DNA of 64,000 bases from Strigamia acuminata (Eukaryota; Arthropoda; Chilopoda; Geophilomorpha; Linotaeniidae): the NCBI GenBank assembly GCA_949358305.1, contig OX442315.1:32142427-32206426 (forward strand). Direction: 5' to 3'. The notes below the pieces were generated by a model, which ran no database searches, was not told where the DNA came from, and was given only the letters and a program-made list of their open reading frames with translations. Position numbers and translations under genes: made by a program. Below are positions 1 to 10,215 of this stretch, one piece after another. Within the stretch, counting starts at the first letter, position 1. The number at the start of each line of letters is the position of its first letter.

Positions 1-1
1 T

Positions 2-469
2 CCTGCCACACGCACCAGAACAGAGGAGGAGAAGTTAAATCAACAATCTACTTCGTCCAGGTCTGGTCGTTTTTCAAGATTCAACAAAGTATTTACAGCA
101 TTGCTCGAGGACATGTCGGCGTGCGCGCTTGATCCAGAGGATCCCAACAGCGAGGAAACCAATAAGGACCCGCCAAAGGAGTCTGCATCAGCGGCAGCAC
201 AAAAATCTGATGTCCACGCCATGACTGCGATTACTGCGCCAACACCTAGAACGGATACACAGCACACATGTCCCAAGGACGTTGTCATTTTTCCAGCCGC
301 TAAAGAAGCGCCTTCAGAGCCAAAGCTCCCGAAGAATGCTATGTGGAGAAAAACACCAACGGACAAATGGTTCATGTCCGACAGGCAATCATGGAGGCCC
401 GTGTGCCCCGTTTGTGGCAAGGAGTGGAGTCGCCAGTCGGGAAACGCAAGCGGCCTGCTCAAAGCATGA
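2..469 (+). CDS. gag: Gag of element A, C-terminal part
   Basis: This frame is open from the first base of the window to a TGA at 467-469. The end of the protein resembles the end of Gag from element B: a W-R-K-T-P-x-D-x-W stretch, then W-x-P-x-C-P-x-C near the terminus. There is no CCHC zinc knuckle; the short CPxC pair sits where one would be expected. The stop overlaps the pol start in an ATGA arrangement at 466-469. The N-terminal capsid-like part is outside the window. Role inferred from family: structural protein of the retrotransposon particle. Confidence 0.8.
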   Translation, partial: PATRTRTEEEKLNQQSTSSRSGRFSRFNKVFTALLEDMSACALDPEDPNSEETNKDPPKESASAAAQKSDVHAMTAITAPTPRTDTQHTCPKDVVIFPAAKEAPSEPKLPKNAMWRKTPTDKWFMSDRQSWRPVCPVCGKEWSRQSGNASGLLKA

Positions 470-3400
470 GTCCAGAGAGCGGGTCGGATACAATCATCAA
501 GGACTCTACTGAGAAGAAGACTGAAGAATCACCAGACGTCGATAGAAGTACAACACCGTCTACTCCGACACCAGAGGCGCCATCTGCTGTTCGAGAAGAC
601 AACAACAAATCATTAACCCCGTCTACGGACATTAAATTAACCACATTAATCAAAACAGATTCAAGTAAATCAAAAATAAAAATACCCGGTGTCGTAACAC
701 CACAACCAACAAAATCAGCGCAACTTTCGTCTGTGAAAGCCAAGGAAACCCCCAAAAGACCAACTTCGTTGACAACGCAGAGTGAGACGTTGCAAACAAA
801 CTTCGTTCTTTTGTCGCCCGAGGAATTGCAAAAATCCGAAGAGCCAAGAATCGAAATTACGAAGACTGATCGCTTCAACAGAGAAGCACCATATATCAAA
901 ATAACATGGGCTAACGTGAGTTTTGTCGCACTTTTGGATTCAGGCGCTCAGACATGTGTAATGTCAGAGTCATTATTTAACAAACTTAAAGCCAATATGG
1001 GTTTGGAATTGCTCGAACTTCACGAAACAGTGCGTACAGCGGCCGATGACAAAATTCCAGTTAAGGGATCTGTTAAACTGTCGGTGCGCGCACCTTTGGC
1101 CGTTATTTCTTTCATTTGCTTAATTATACCCAAAACATCAGAGGACCTTCTGCTGGGAAGAGATTTCTGCAGAGCGGTTGGTCTGTGCACGGACTTTGAA
1201 TTGTGCCAGTGGTATTTGAAGGGATCACAAGAGCAAAGACAATTCATGACTTTAGAACAAGCTAACAAGTCAGAATCTGTTCTTTTATTTCCCATCAAGA
1301 AGCCCGATGATACAAAGAACAGCGCTAAGGATGTACCCAAGGTAGTAATTAATAACATTAATTGTATTCTTCTAGAACATCGACCTTTGTCGCAAGAGAT
1401 TTTCGAATATCCAAATGACGATGCTCAGCACCAAATCAAGAGGATTCGGAATCGTACACGAGATCAGTGGTCATTTATATGGTCACCAAAGAGGAAGGAT
1501 TCCATTAAAAAATCAAGAAAATTCAATTCATCATTGTTTTCGACGCTTAGTCAACGCAGACGTGCAAGACGACAGCGAAGACGCCTTTATGAATTGTCAC
1601 CAACAATAAAACAACTTAACACGCAGGGAAGACAGCTTTTGCGTCGTGTGGATGAGAATGCGCTCATGGCCAGAGTACACGATCATTCGACGATTTCGGA
1701 GCCGCCTTTGGATGTTAACGTACTACAATATCAACCAAGCAGTGATCCAACGCAACTGGATTGGATTTACGACCAGCTGTGGTCATCATTGACGGTACCC
1801 CAAATTCGTTTATTAATTCAGACTCTTCGACCAATTTCGAAAGTATTTCGTGAGGAGGTCGGATTATGTAACAACACTCAGTTTGAAGTAAATTTAAAAC
1901 CGGACTTTAGACCAATTCATGTGCCTGTAAGACCCGTTAACCCAGCAAAAAAGATGGTAATTGACGCTTATTTGGACCAAAAACTAAAACAAGGCATTAT
2001 TCGTCGATCAAAAAGTGATTGTGCGGTGGCGCCTGTTGTTGTTCCAAAGAAGACTGGAGACTGGCGTACAGCCATGGATTTTAGACCGATGAATGCTCAG
2101 ACTTTACCCGATGTCTACCCATTGCCCGACATCGATAATATATTTTCTTATTTAGGAGGATCAAATTGGTTTTCGATCATAGATGGACGAGAAGCTTTCC
2201 ACCAGATTGGAGTGCGTCCAGGTGACGAGAGATTTCTCGCATTTATTACGCACAGAGGACTTTTCGAATATGTGAGAATGCCATTTGGACCCATTAATGG
2301 CCCAGCAACTCTGCAGAGAGCCATGAACAAAACTTTGTCGAAATATCTTTACAAGTTCGTGTTCGTTTATCTCGATGACGTCATAATTTTCAGCAAGACG
2401 TTCGAGGAGCATGTACAACATCTCAAAATAATTCTTCAAGCCTTGGATGAAGCGGGATTCACGATGAACGCCAACAAGACGGAATTGTGCAGAACATCGC
2501 TCGAGGTTTTGGGACACATTGTGGAGGCTGGACACATTAAACCAAATCCAAATAAGGTGACGGCAATTCAATATTTTCCGGCGCCTACCAACATCAAAGA
2601 ATTACAAAGATTCAAAGGAATGATTGGTTATTATCAGTCATTTTTTCCAAATTATTCAAAAACATGCGAGGTGTTTCGCCCTTTACTCAAAAAAGATTCT
2701 GAGTGGAATTGGACGATTCAACACCAAGAAGCATTTAATTCACTCAAGAGAGGACTGGCTGAACCAACTCTACACCGAAGATTCCCAGATTGGACCAAGC
2801 CATACATACTACAAACAGACGCCAGCTATTCAGGTTTGGGCGCTGCACTCATGCAATTAAATGATCAAGGTGAACGAACACCAATTGCCTTTGCATCACG
2901 TGCATTGAATTCTGCTGAAAAGAATTACAGCGTTACCGAAATTGAGTGCTTAGCGGCGGTTTGGGCGGTCAAAAGATTTCGTGTATATCTTGAGATGATG
3001 AATTTTTATTTAGAAAGCGATCATTTGTCGTTAAAGTGGCTTTTCCAGCAGCGAGAACCAAAAGGACGCCTGGCACGATGGGTTTTGTCCCTCAGTGAGT
3101 ACAAATTTACATTTCTTTACTGTTCAGGAGCACAGAATCGTGTTGCGGACGCCTTGAGCCGTGCGCCTGTGGAGCCATCGGAGCCATTGGATGCAGACGA
3201 CTCGCCTCTCGTTGACGAAACATGCTACATCGCTTATTTTGACGACCCAAATGATTGGCCAAAATTACCGATAATCAACATTATTGGAGTTGGATTGGCT
3301 GCGGCACAACAACGAAATAACGCAGCTGTGATGACAAGAGCGCAAAGACGACAGCAGCAAATTAAACCAAAATTGGGCAGGCCAAAAGGTTCTAAAAACA

Positions 3401-5211
3401 AGAAGAGACCGCCACCAAATTATCAGGTATTAACTCGAGCCAGGGCACGTCAGCAAGCGCAAGTTTCGACGCCTCCTGGGGCTGTTGCACCATTGCCACC
3501 TTTGATGTCGCCTCTGCCATCGCCAAATGTGCCGACTGCATCATTTCCGACCCCTAATATGTTGAGCCCACCTGCAGGACCATCTGGAGCTGCGCGACCG
3601 AATTATGACGGATATGGAGGTCCGGATTCGGATTCGTCGGACGATTCGACAACTTATCGACCAGCATGGATGGGACGTGCAGGATTTATGCCACAGCAAG
3701 TGCGTCAAGATCGATCACAATTTCAAAGAAATGCGACGAGACGCCCTGTTGCTGATGAACAACAAGACGAAGAAGAGGACGAGGCCGAGCGACTCCATGA
3801 GGCGCCGCAAGACCACCAACCATTTCGTCTAATACCAACTGTTAACGAAATAATTCGTCGACAACACGAAGACACGTGGAGCGCCGAATTAATCGAATAT
3901 CTTGATCAAGGACATTTGCCCAACGACCAAGTACAAGCAGCGCGTATCAGGTATCGTGCCGTAGATTTTGCTATTTATAAGGGAATGTTATGTCGTTATC
4001 CACCGATCGACATAAATAAAATTCGCCGTAGAAGACAAATCTATTTGCCCCTAATGTTACGCGAACAATATTTCAAAGCTCTGCATTACCCGCCGAGCTG
4101 CGGACATTTAGGAGTTGAGAAAACACTTCATCGACTCCGGGCCCGAGTTTATTGGCCAAAAATGAAAGAGGACGTCTTGCTTTGGATTCAAAAATGTGAA
4201 CCATGTCAACGGGCCAAGCCGTTGAATCGCCTCCCATATGGACCAATGATCATGGCCAAACCACGACATTTGTTTCACACAATTTACATCGATTATTATG
4301 GTAAGAAACCCCGATCGATTGGAGGACATTGTTACGCATTAGTAATTGTGGATGCCGCCAGTCGATGGTTGGATGTGAGATTGACTGAGACATCTGACTG
4401 GAAAACAACAATCAAACAATTGCAAGGATTTATTCAGCGATGGGCATTTCCAAAAGTTATCATCAGTGATAATGCGCCAGCTTTCCGTTCAATGGAATTC
4501 CAGGCTGCATGTCAGAGTTTTGGCGCCATCAATCGCTATACGGCTGTTTATCACCCACAGGGGAACTTAGCCGAAAGATTAAACCAAGCATTAAAAAACT
4601 GCATTTTGGCATATATTGAAGAGCATGTGCGCTGGGACGTTCACATTGGATATTTTGTGCTAGCAATCAACTCAGCCTATCAAGCTTCACTTCAGTATTC
4701 TCCTTATCAAATGGTGACGGGACAAGAGGCGCGTTATCCAGGTGATTTCGATTCGGACACCGACGATGGACAGCCGCTGCCGCCAGCACGAGCGCGAGAG
4801 ACGCATGAGTTGATGAGAGAATTGCGAAATAATGCCACTGCAAATTTACAAAAAGCTCAAATTAGACATAAACGTTGGTTCGATCGAAAAAGAAGACCAC
4901 ACGATTTCAAACCAGGCGATTTTGTGTCTATTAAAAATCGACAATTGTCATCAGCGGACCGACAGTTTGCTGCAGGACTTCGACAGAGGACGGAAGGCGT
5001 TTACGTAATCCATAAATTAACTGGACCCAATACTGTCATTCTTATGGACAAGGATGGTCGTCGAATGCTGCCGTATAACGTCGTGGAATTGCGCCATTGG
5101 TTCAATAATGATGATGATTTAGACCAAACGGACGCAACAATGATCGAAAAACATGTTGCTGCGTTTACATCGGAAATTGAAACCATCATCGCTTCATTTT
5201 CGATAAAATAA
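466..5211 (+). CDS. pol: Pol polyprotein of element A (protease, RT, RNase H, integrase)
   Basis: The protein has about 1581 residues if it starts at the ATG overlapping the gag stop (ATGA); the frame is also open upstream. The aspartic protease shows DSGA near residue 157 and LLLGRDF downstream. The reverse transcriptase has YLDD near residue 634. Its fingers/palm motifs are unusual, with DGREAFHQI and FGPINGPATLQ where most Ty3 enzymes have D-L-x-x-G-Y-H and F-G-L-x-N-A-P. RNase H carries TDASYSG and ADALSR. A basic Pro-rich linker with an AT-hook-like GRPKGSKNKK (near residue 970) precedes the HHCC zinc finger (near 1206) and the D,D,E integrase core (D near 1274, D near 1335, E near 1369). 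No chromodomain was seen. The frame is intact. Confidence 0.93.
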   Translation: MSPESGSDTIIKDSTEKKTEESPDVDRSTTPSTPTPEAPSAVREDNNKSLTPSTDIKLTTLIKTDSSKSKIKIPGVVTPQPTKSAQLSSVKAKETPKRPTSLTTQSETLQTNFVLLSPEELQKSEEPRIEITKTDRFNREAPYIKITWANVSFVALLDSGAQTCVMSESLFNKLKANMGLELLELHETVRTAADDKIPVKGSVKLSVRAPLAVISFICLIIPKTSEDLLLGRDFCRAVGLCTDFELCQWYLKGSQEQRQFMTLEQANKSESVLLFPIKKPDDTKNSAKDVPKVVINNINCILLEHRPLSQEIFEYPNDDAQHQIKRIRNRTRDQWSFIWSPKRKDSIKKSRKFNSSLFSTLSQRRRARRQRRRLYELSPTIKQLNTQGRQLLRRVDENALMARVHDHSTISEPPLDVNVLQYQPSSDPTQLDWIYDQLWSSLTVPQIRLLIQTLRPISKVFREEVGLCNNTQFEVNLKPDFRPIHVPVRPVNPAKKMVIDAYLDQKLKQGIIRRSKSDCAVAPVVVPKKTGDWRTAMDFRPMNAQTLPDVYPLPDIDNIFSYLGGSNWFSIIDGREAFHQIGVRPGDERFLAFITHRGLFEYVRMPFGPINGPATLQRAMNKTLSKYLYKFVFVYLDDVIIFSKTFEEHVQHLKIILQALDEAGFTMNANKTELCRTSLEVLGHIVEAGHIKPNPNKVTAIQYFPAPTNIKELQRFKGMIGYYQSFFPNYSKTCEVFRPLLKKDSEWNWTIQHQEAFNSLKRGLAEPTLHRRFPDWTKPYILQTDASYSGLGAALMQLNDQGERTPIAFASRALNSAEKNYSVTEIECLAAVWAVKRFRVYLEMMNFYLESDHLSLKWLFQQREPKGRLARWVLSLSEYKFTFLYCSGAQNRVADALSRAPVEPSEPLDADDSPLVDETCYIAYFDDPNDWPKLPIINIIGVGLAAAQQRNNAAVMTRAQRRQQQIKPKLGRPKGSKNKKRPPPNYQVLTRARARQQAQVSTPPGAVAPLPPLMSPLPSPNVPTASFPTPNMLSPPAGPSGAARPNYDGYGGPDSDSSDDSTTYRPAWMGRAGFMPQQVRQDRSQFQRNATRRPVADEQQDEEEDEAERLHEAPQDHQPFRLIPTVNEIIRRQHEDTWSAELIEYLDQGHLPNDQVQAARIRYRAVDFAIYKGMLCRYPPIDINKIRRRRQIYLPLMLREQYFKALHYPPSCGHLGVEKTLHRLRARVYWPKMKEDVLLWIQKCEPCQRAKPLNRLPYGPMIMAKPRHLFHTIYIDYYGKKPRSIGGHCYALVIVDAASRWLDVRLTETSDWKTTIKQLQGFIQRWAFPKVIISDNAPAFRSMEFQAACQSFGAINRYTAVYHPQGNLAERLNQALKNCILAYIEEHVRWDVHIGYFVLAINSAYQASLQYSPYQMVTGQEARYPGDFDSDTDDGQPLPPARARETHELMRELRNNATANLQKAQIRHKRWFDRKRRPHDFKPGDFVSIKNRQLSSADRQFAAGLRQRTEGVYVIHKLTGPNTVILMDKDGRRMLPYNVVELRHWFNNDDDLDQTDATMIEKHVAAFTSEIETIIASFSIK

Positions 5212-5723
5212 CTTAATTTCTTTTCATTTTATAATTTTATTTCTTTCTTTACTTTACCCAACCTTCTTTCCTTCCTGTGTTTATAATTTTCCCTGCTTTA
5301 AACCAAATATTTACGGAGGATAGACGCTGAAAATAGTAAGTAAAGATTAGTTTAGGAATTTGAAATTCATCAATTTAAAATGATGATACAAAATTTACTA
5401 AGTCCAAACTCATGCTTCTTCGAAGTGCGTGATTAAATCTCGTTCACGCGAGAGGTCCGTGTCATATTTTATGACGAGGCGTATTAAAGACATGTGAGGG
5501 CACGACTTAGCCACATTTTAATTTGCGTCTGAATAGTCGCGCCTCAAAAAACTTAACAATCACTTAAATTGGATAAATATTGTTAGAAACTGTGCGTCTA
5601 TCACCCGTAAGTACTTTCTATTTCACAACAATTCATTTTTAATTGAATATTTTCGTTAAAAATAGTTTTTTTTCTTCGTGGAAAATTTCCATTTCTTTTA
5701 GTTTCACTTTACGACAATTTATT
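5212..5723 (+). other. Pol-ORF3 spacer of element A
   Basis: Non-coding and AT-rich. A pyrimidine tract ending in AG at 5700-5701, 22 nt before the ORF3 ATG, looks like a splice acceptor. ORF3 may therefore be expressed from a spliced subgenomic RNA, as env is in errantiviruses. This is inference; no transcript data are available here. Confidence 0.5.
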
Positions 5724-7046
5724 ATGGCGTCCTACGATCCAAAAGTAACAATTACGATTCCAAAACCAACGCAAAAAGGTTATCCAAAGTACCTGCCGAT
5801 GCCACCAATTGAAGCGTCGGGCGAGGGACTGGTGCCACGCTTTCACCCGGACCACCCAAACGACCAAAGTTTTCCAAACTATGAACTGTGCCCAGTTTGT
5901 AGCGGAACGGGATTTGAAATATACCAACTGCGGGCGCCACGAGAATGCCGAGCATGTCGGGGCGGCGGTGACTTGCGCCGTTGCAAATTTCGAAAATGGA
6001 TGCGCCTTATGTTCGCGTATGTACTTGGTTATGAGTCGATAGATAAAACTTCGTTGGCTGGAGTGGATTTTCCGCCGCCGAGGATTCCATTTGGCAGTGC
6101 AAACGCCATCGCTCGTTTTCGTCATGCGCACGCGTCATATTTGGCACGAATAAAGCAATTGGCAAGAGAGAAGGGAATCCGACCTTTGACTTGGAAATAT
6201 CCAGAGGGAGCCTACATAATTGCCGGCGAGCAACCTGCCGAGCTTCCGGACCAGTTTGTGACGCCTGAAGGAAAGACCTACGATGTGGAATCGGGTATAG
6301 AACTGTATTTGACGGCGCCCAATGTAATCGCAGATGCGAAAAGAGCATATTCGGAACCAGAGAGAGTTGCGGCCGACTTACCATTTCAGCATTCAAATCT
6401 GCGTCCACGACATACGTACGAGGAGCGGAGCACGCACCGTTTGAAGGAATACACGCAGAAAGTAACGAAAAGGATCGGAGCAGAGGCGAACCGGGACACT
6501 CACTTCGTGACGGGACGATCCGGACCAGCATTGGACGTCTCTTCAGTCATCATTGAGGAAAACGGAGCGGTTGGTGGAGCGCCTATTGCGTCGCCTGTCA
6601 TCGAATCGACTAAAGAACTTTCGTTGCACGACCAAGTGGCTAAAAAGGTAGTAAAAAATGAAGAAAATAGAAGAGAAAGAGAAAAAATTAGCAATATCAA
6701 CACGATGTCGACCCCGATTATCAAAACGGAATCGAGTGTGACGGCGGCGGAGGCGAAGTCAACCAACGTTACTACGGTGACCACTGCTGCGCCAATCGTC
6801 ATTCCTTACTTTTATGTCGTGAAGAACAAATCGTCTTCGATTGAGACGTCTGAATCAAGCCAAGCTGCTCAATCTGTCGATACCACTACTGTGACCCAGT
6901 CGAATGTGACGCCCAAGATGATGACTTCAGTCGTCGCGACATCGGTGCCGATTACGTACTCCAAAATTGCAACTTCAAACACACAAATGGACACAATTGC
7001 TGATTTTAACAAAAAATTAATTAAAGCTGATTTTTCCCCACAGGTT
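5724..7046 (+). pseudogene. ORF3 of element A, 5' half, interrupted by the copia insertion
   Basis: The likely start is the ATG at 5724 (MASYDPK...). After about 50 residues comes FPNYELCPVCSGTG, then about 13 residues, then CRACRGGGDLRR. These two Cys pairs, each with CxxCxGxG spacing, resemble half of a DnaJ-type zinc domain. The next region is charged, then Ser/Thr-rich. The frame runs into the LTR of element D at 7047 and stops four codons later. The other half resumes in the same phase at 28571. Together they account for about 954 codons, close to the 924-residue ORF3 of element B. The protein has no signal peptide, no membrane anchor and no Env motif. Function unknown. Confidence 0.8.
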
Positions 7047-7468
7047 TGTTGGAAATAAGTTTCTTTTGTAGGCAAATAAGTTGCATGTCCGAGTATGTTC
7101 ACCTTACCAAGCGTGTTAATTGCGCGATGATATCTGGCGCGAGTTTATGGTTTATCGCGCCATTAGTACAACGTGCCTTTAATTGTTCAGTGTATTTGTA
7201 TTACCTGCCCTGAGTTGCGAATTTGTATAATACGCAGGAATACTGTACGTGCATTTAAGTGACATTGTTGTTAAATACATTTGTGTATTTATATGCGTTA
7301 AGTTTATGTATATTATCTGGCATTTGTAAGATTATAAATGCCATGCCAAATGTATTTCCGTATTGTTTGCATTTTACATGATTTGTTCTATGTTCAACAT
7401 TTATGTGATCATAAGTCACCTGATCAATGATTCTATGTAACTCATAAATGATTTGTTCTGTATGCACT
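7047..7468 (+). repeat. Left LTR of element D, first 422 bp
   Basis: By eye this matches 28043-28464 base for base. It ends at the CACT target site used by element B; the remaining 101 bp resume at 21993. Confidence 0.95.
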
Positions 7469-8140
7469 TGTCACGGGCAGGTTACCCACCCTTCTTTTTT
7501 ATTCATTTCTAACTTAGACTGACCCAATCTTAAGTTTTCTTATTTTTTCCCAATCTTTCTTTTCATCTAACATTGATGAATCATCTCTAAATATATGCGC
7601 AGCCTCATTGCGCGCATCTTATTATTTCCAACAATTAACCTTATTTTATACCTTCCACCCCCTCACCCACTCCAATCGACCTGGTCACATGACTCATGTT
7701 TACCTGGTCGCTACTTTTATCCATAATCCACACTTCTCATACCTCTTTCAACGAGTTAACACCTCTTAGATTGAATTGAGTTTGTCAATCTTTATTTTGC
7801 GCTTTAACACGCGCCTCTTCTAATTTAACACTTAATAGCGCCTCTTTTTGCCCACCTTTTATCCCTTCGCATGCCTGTGACATCCTATGCCCACCCGCAT
7901 ACGAATATCACTGCGCATACTCATTCTTTTTAAACGTAAAGACCCACAACGTGAGATTGAGCCCGTCGAATATAAATAATGTGTGTTACAGCGAGTTAGG
8001 TTTATTCACCGTCCGATATCCGCATATGACGATGGCACAAACAGAGTAAATCTACGAACTTTGCCCGCTGATTTGCGCTAACATCACCTTGCGCGTAAAT
8101 TCAGATCAAATCAATTAAACATCTAAGTTGATTCGTAACA
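7469..8140 (+). repeat. 5' LTR of element B
   Basis: 672 bp, TG...CA ends, appearing identical to 21317-21988. A TATAAATAA stretch near 7970 is a plausible promoter box. Confidence 0.95.
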
Positions 8141-8144
8141 AACA

Positions 8145-8165
8145 TGGCGAGCCTGACAGGATTCG
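8145..8165 (+). promoter_or_regulatory. Primer binding site of element B, tRNA-Arg-like
   Basis: Four bases after the LTR the sequence reads TGGCGAGCCTGACAGGATTC. From memory, this is close to the complement of the 3' end of insect tRNA-Arg with a few mismatches. The tRNA identity is an inference. A possible splice donor (AAAAG|GTTAGT) follows at 8198. Confidence 0.6.
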
Positions 8166-8244
8166 CTCTCACCTATAAGGCTTAAACGCGCGAAAAGGTT
8201 AGTTTTTTGAGTTATTTATTTAATCATTTCACATTTTCTTCATC

Positions 8245-10215
8245 ATGTCGAGACAGTTGGGAGGTGACGGAATTCGTCCCGTCACGCGCGATCCATTTGA
8301 TTTCAGTGAGTTAGAAATGGAGCAGGAATGGCAACAGTCCGAACGGAGGAGTGGTGTTCGCCGGGAAGAGGAAAGGGAATTTCGAGAGTGGCAGCAACAC
8401 GACCAATTACGAAGAAGTCGTATCGAACAACAGGAAACGCTTGTGAGTATTGCGCAACAACAGCCAGCCCCATCAAATCATATCATGACAATGGCTGTTG
8501 CAAATTCACGAGCGCAACCTCAAGTAAATTTTGCCACGTCAACACCCGCTAACTTTTTGGCGGCGCCATCTTTTTTCGATTCGACTCAGCCTAGAGCATT
8601 AGTAGACCCCGTCACATTAAATACGGAAGGTTTGCTGATGTCCGACTTGCGCAACCAATACTATGCTCAAACACGAGGTCTAGTAAATGAGATTCGCGAA
8701 ATATTCCAACAAGGCCCTCGCTCTCTACGAACAGGGACCGCACGGTCTCTAGACGGTGGATCCTCGCATGGCTCCATAAGAGTTAAAGGCACCTCGGCAC
8801 CATATGATTTAGGACTTCCCACAGCATGTCCGCACCAGCATCGGGAAGTTGAACATCGAGGCCAGCAGACGAAAATGTCCGCGCAGGCTGCGCAAATTGT
8901 TTACACAACAACCACGCCGCCAATGCCGACGATGGCAACGATCTATACCCAGGCTCCATCACAGGAATCTGCTCATTTGGACCATTCAACACGAGCAAAT
9001 CGAGATTTAATGAGCTCGATGCTATACTCCAAGATGGGATATCCTCGGGATAGATCCGACACCAAGGCAAAGTTGTCACTGCCGTCAGTAAGAGCGCAAC
9101 ACGCAAGTAAAGATAAAAATTGTTTCAAGCCTGGAAAACCACCTTTGTTTGATCCAGATAAAGCCGATCTTGATTACATTAATCTTTTTCTTGCGCATTT
9201 GTACGCGCACATGTATTCTATGCAGGCCCCGGTGGATGAATATTTAAAAGTATTTGTCATTCAAGCAACGCGTGGAAGAGCGCAGCGATGGTGGTTATCA
9301 CTAAAACCAAAACCAAAAACATGGGAGGACTTTGAGATATTATTTCGACGAGCTTTCGCCATGAATTCGGCAGCGGCCAATGTGAAGCTATCCAAGCGAA
9401 AGCAACGAAATGGAGAGTCTACGATGTCATTTTTAAGTGAGATTGTATATTATCTTCAGGTTGCAGGATATACCGACCCAGAGCTCCAATGGGAGAAAGC
9501 TCAGAACATGATGCAAACCGAAGTTGTTCATCTCTTGCGCGCATGGAACGTAAACTCGCTGGACGAGGCGATCCAAAGAGGTAATGACATCGACAATCGT
9601 CTACAGCTGGACACCATTCGAGCAGACGAATACAAAGATCTGGGTATGGCTGATCAACGAATGCCCTCTCTGCGTGATGCGCAACGCCCCACAGTGCTCA
9701 AGGCTGCGGAGAAGTCCAAAGGAGACGATGATGTCAAATCTCTCGTGTCCCAGGACGTCAAACGTTTTGCGAGGTATCGAAAACAATTCTTAATCGAGTT
9801 AGCTGCAGTGCAGGCGAGACCAGAACAATCTCCACCTGCGCAGGAACCCGATACGAGTAGTAGTAGCAGCGACACGGATGCTGAACCTGAAATTAAGAAG
9901 AGCACAGTCGCCGAGGCGGCTCAGAAGGCAACAATTAAAATAAATTTAGCTACTCTGACACCTCCAGCAGACGTCCCAAAGGACCATGTGTGCTCTACGT
10001 CAATTGTCACGTTTCCACCAGCGCCAAAACCACCATTAACTGTCAAATGTCCTGAGAAAGGCACAGCCTGGAGGAAAACACCGAAGGATTGGTGGTATTT
10101 GGTAGATACAGCAACATGGCATCCGTTGTGCCCCATATGTTACCAGCCATTTAGGAGGCCGGAAAACTCCGAAGGCCTGAAGTTCGGGAAGCCGGTGGAA
10201 CCAGGCCGCAAATGA
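8245..10215 (+). CDS. gag: Gag of element B
   Basis: 656 residues from the ATG at 8245. The N-terminus is rich in Glu, Arg and Gln. Residues about 293-455 look like the retrotransposon Gag (capsid) domain: PPLFDPD, then GRAQRWWLSLKPK, then W-E-D-F-x-x-x-F-R-R-A-F. An acidic Ser tract (near residues 535-555) precedes a C-terminal W-R-K-T-P-K-D-W-W and C-P-I-C (near residue 629). There is no CCHC knuckle. The TGA stop (10213-10215) overlaps the pol ATG (10212-10214), so pol is probably made by termination-reinitiation or by frameshift at the junction. Role from family: virus-like particle core. Confidence 0.9.
   Translation: MSRQLGGDGIRPVTRDPFDFSELEMEQEWQQSERRSGVRREEEREFREWQQHDQLRRSRIEQQETLVSIAQQQPAPSNHIMTMAVANSRAQPQVNFATSTPANFLAAPSFFDSTQPRALVDPVTLNTEGLLMSDLRNQYYAQTRGLVNEIREIFQQGPRSLRTGTARSLDGGSSHGSIRVKGTSAPYDLGLPTACPHQHREVEHRGQQTKMSAQAAQIVYTTTTPPMPTMATIYTQAPSQESAHLDHSTRANRDLMSSMLYSKMGYPRDRSDTKAKLSLPSVRAQHASKDKNCFKPGKPPLFDPDKADLDYINLFLAHLYAHMYSMQAPVDEYLKVFVIQATRGRAQRWWLSLKPKPKTWEDFEILFRRAFAMNSAAANVKLSKRKQRNGESTMSFLSEIVYYLQVAGYTDPELQWEKAQNMMQTEVVHLLRAWNVNSLDEAIQRGNDIDNRLQLDTIRADEYKDLGMADQRMPSLRDAQRPTVLKAAEKSKGDDDVKSLVSQDVKRFARYRKQFLIELAAVQARPEQSPPAQEPDTSSSSSDTDAEPEIKKSTVAEAAQKATIKINLATLTPPADVPKDHVCSTSIVTFPPAPKPPLTVKCPEKGTAWRKTPKDWWYLVDTATWHPLCPICYQPFRRPENSEGLKFGKPVEPGRK

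Noticed and set aside
5724-7046. ORF3 as a cellular DnaJ co-chaperone
   Set aside because: Only two CxxCxGxG-type units, no J domain, and it lies between pol and the LTR in three elements.
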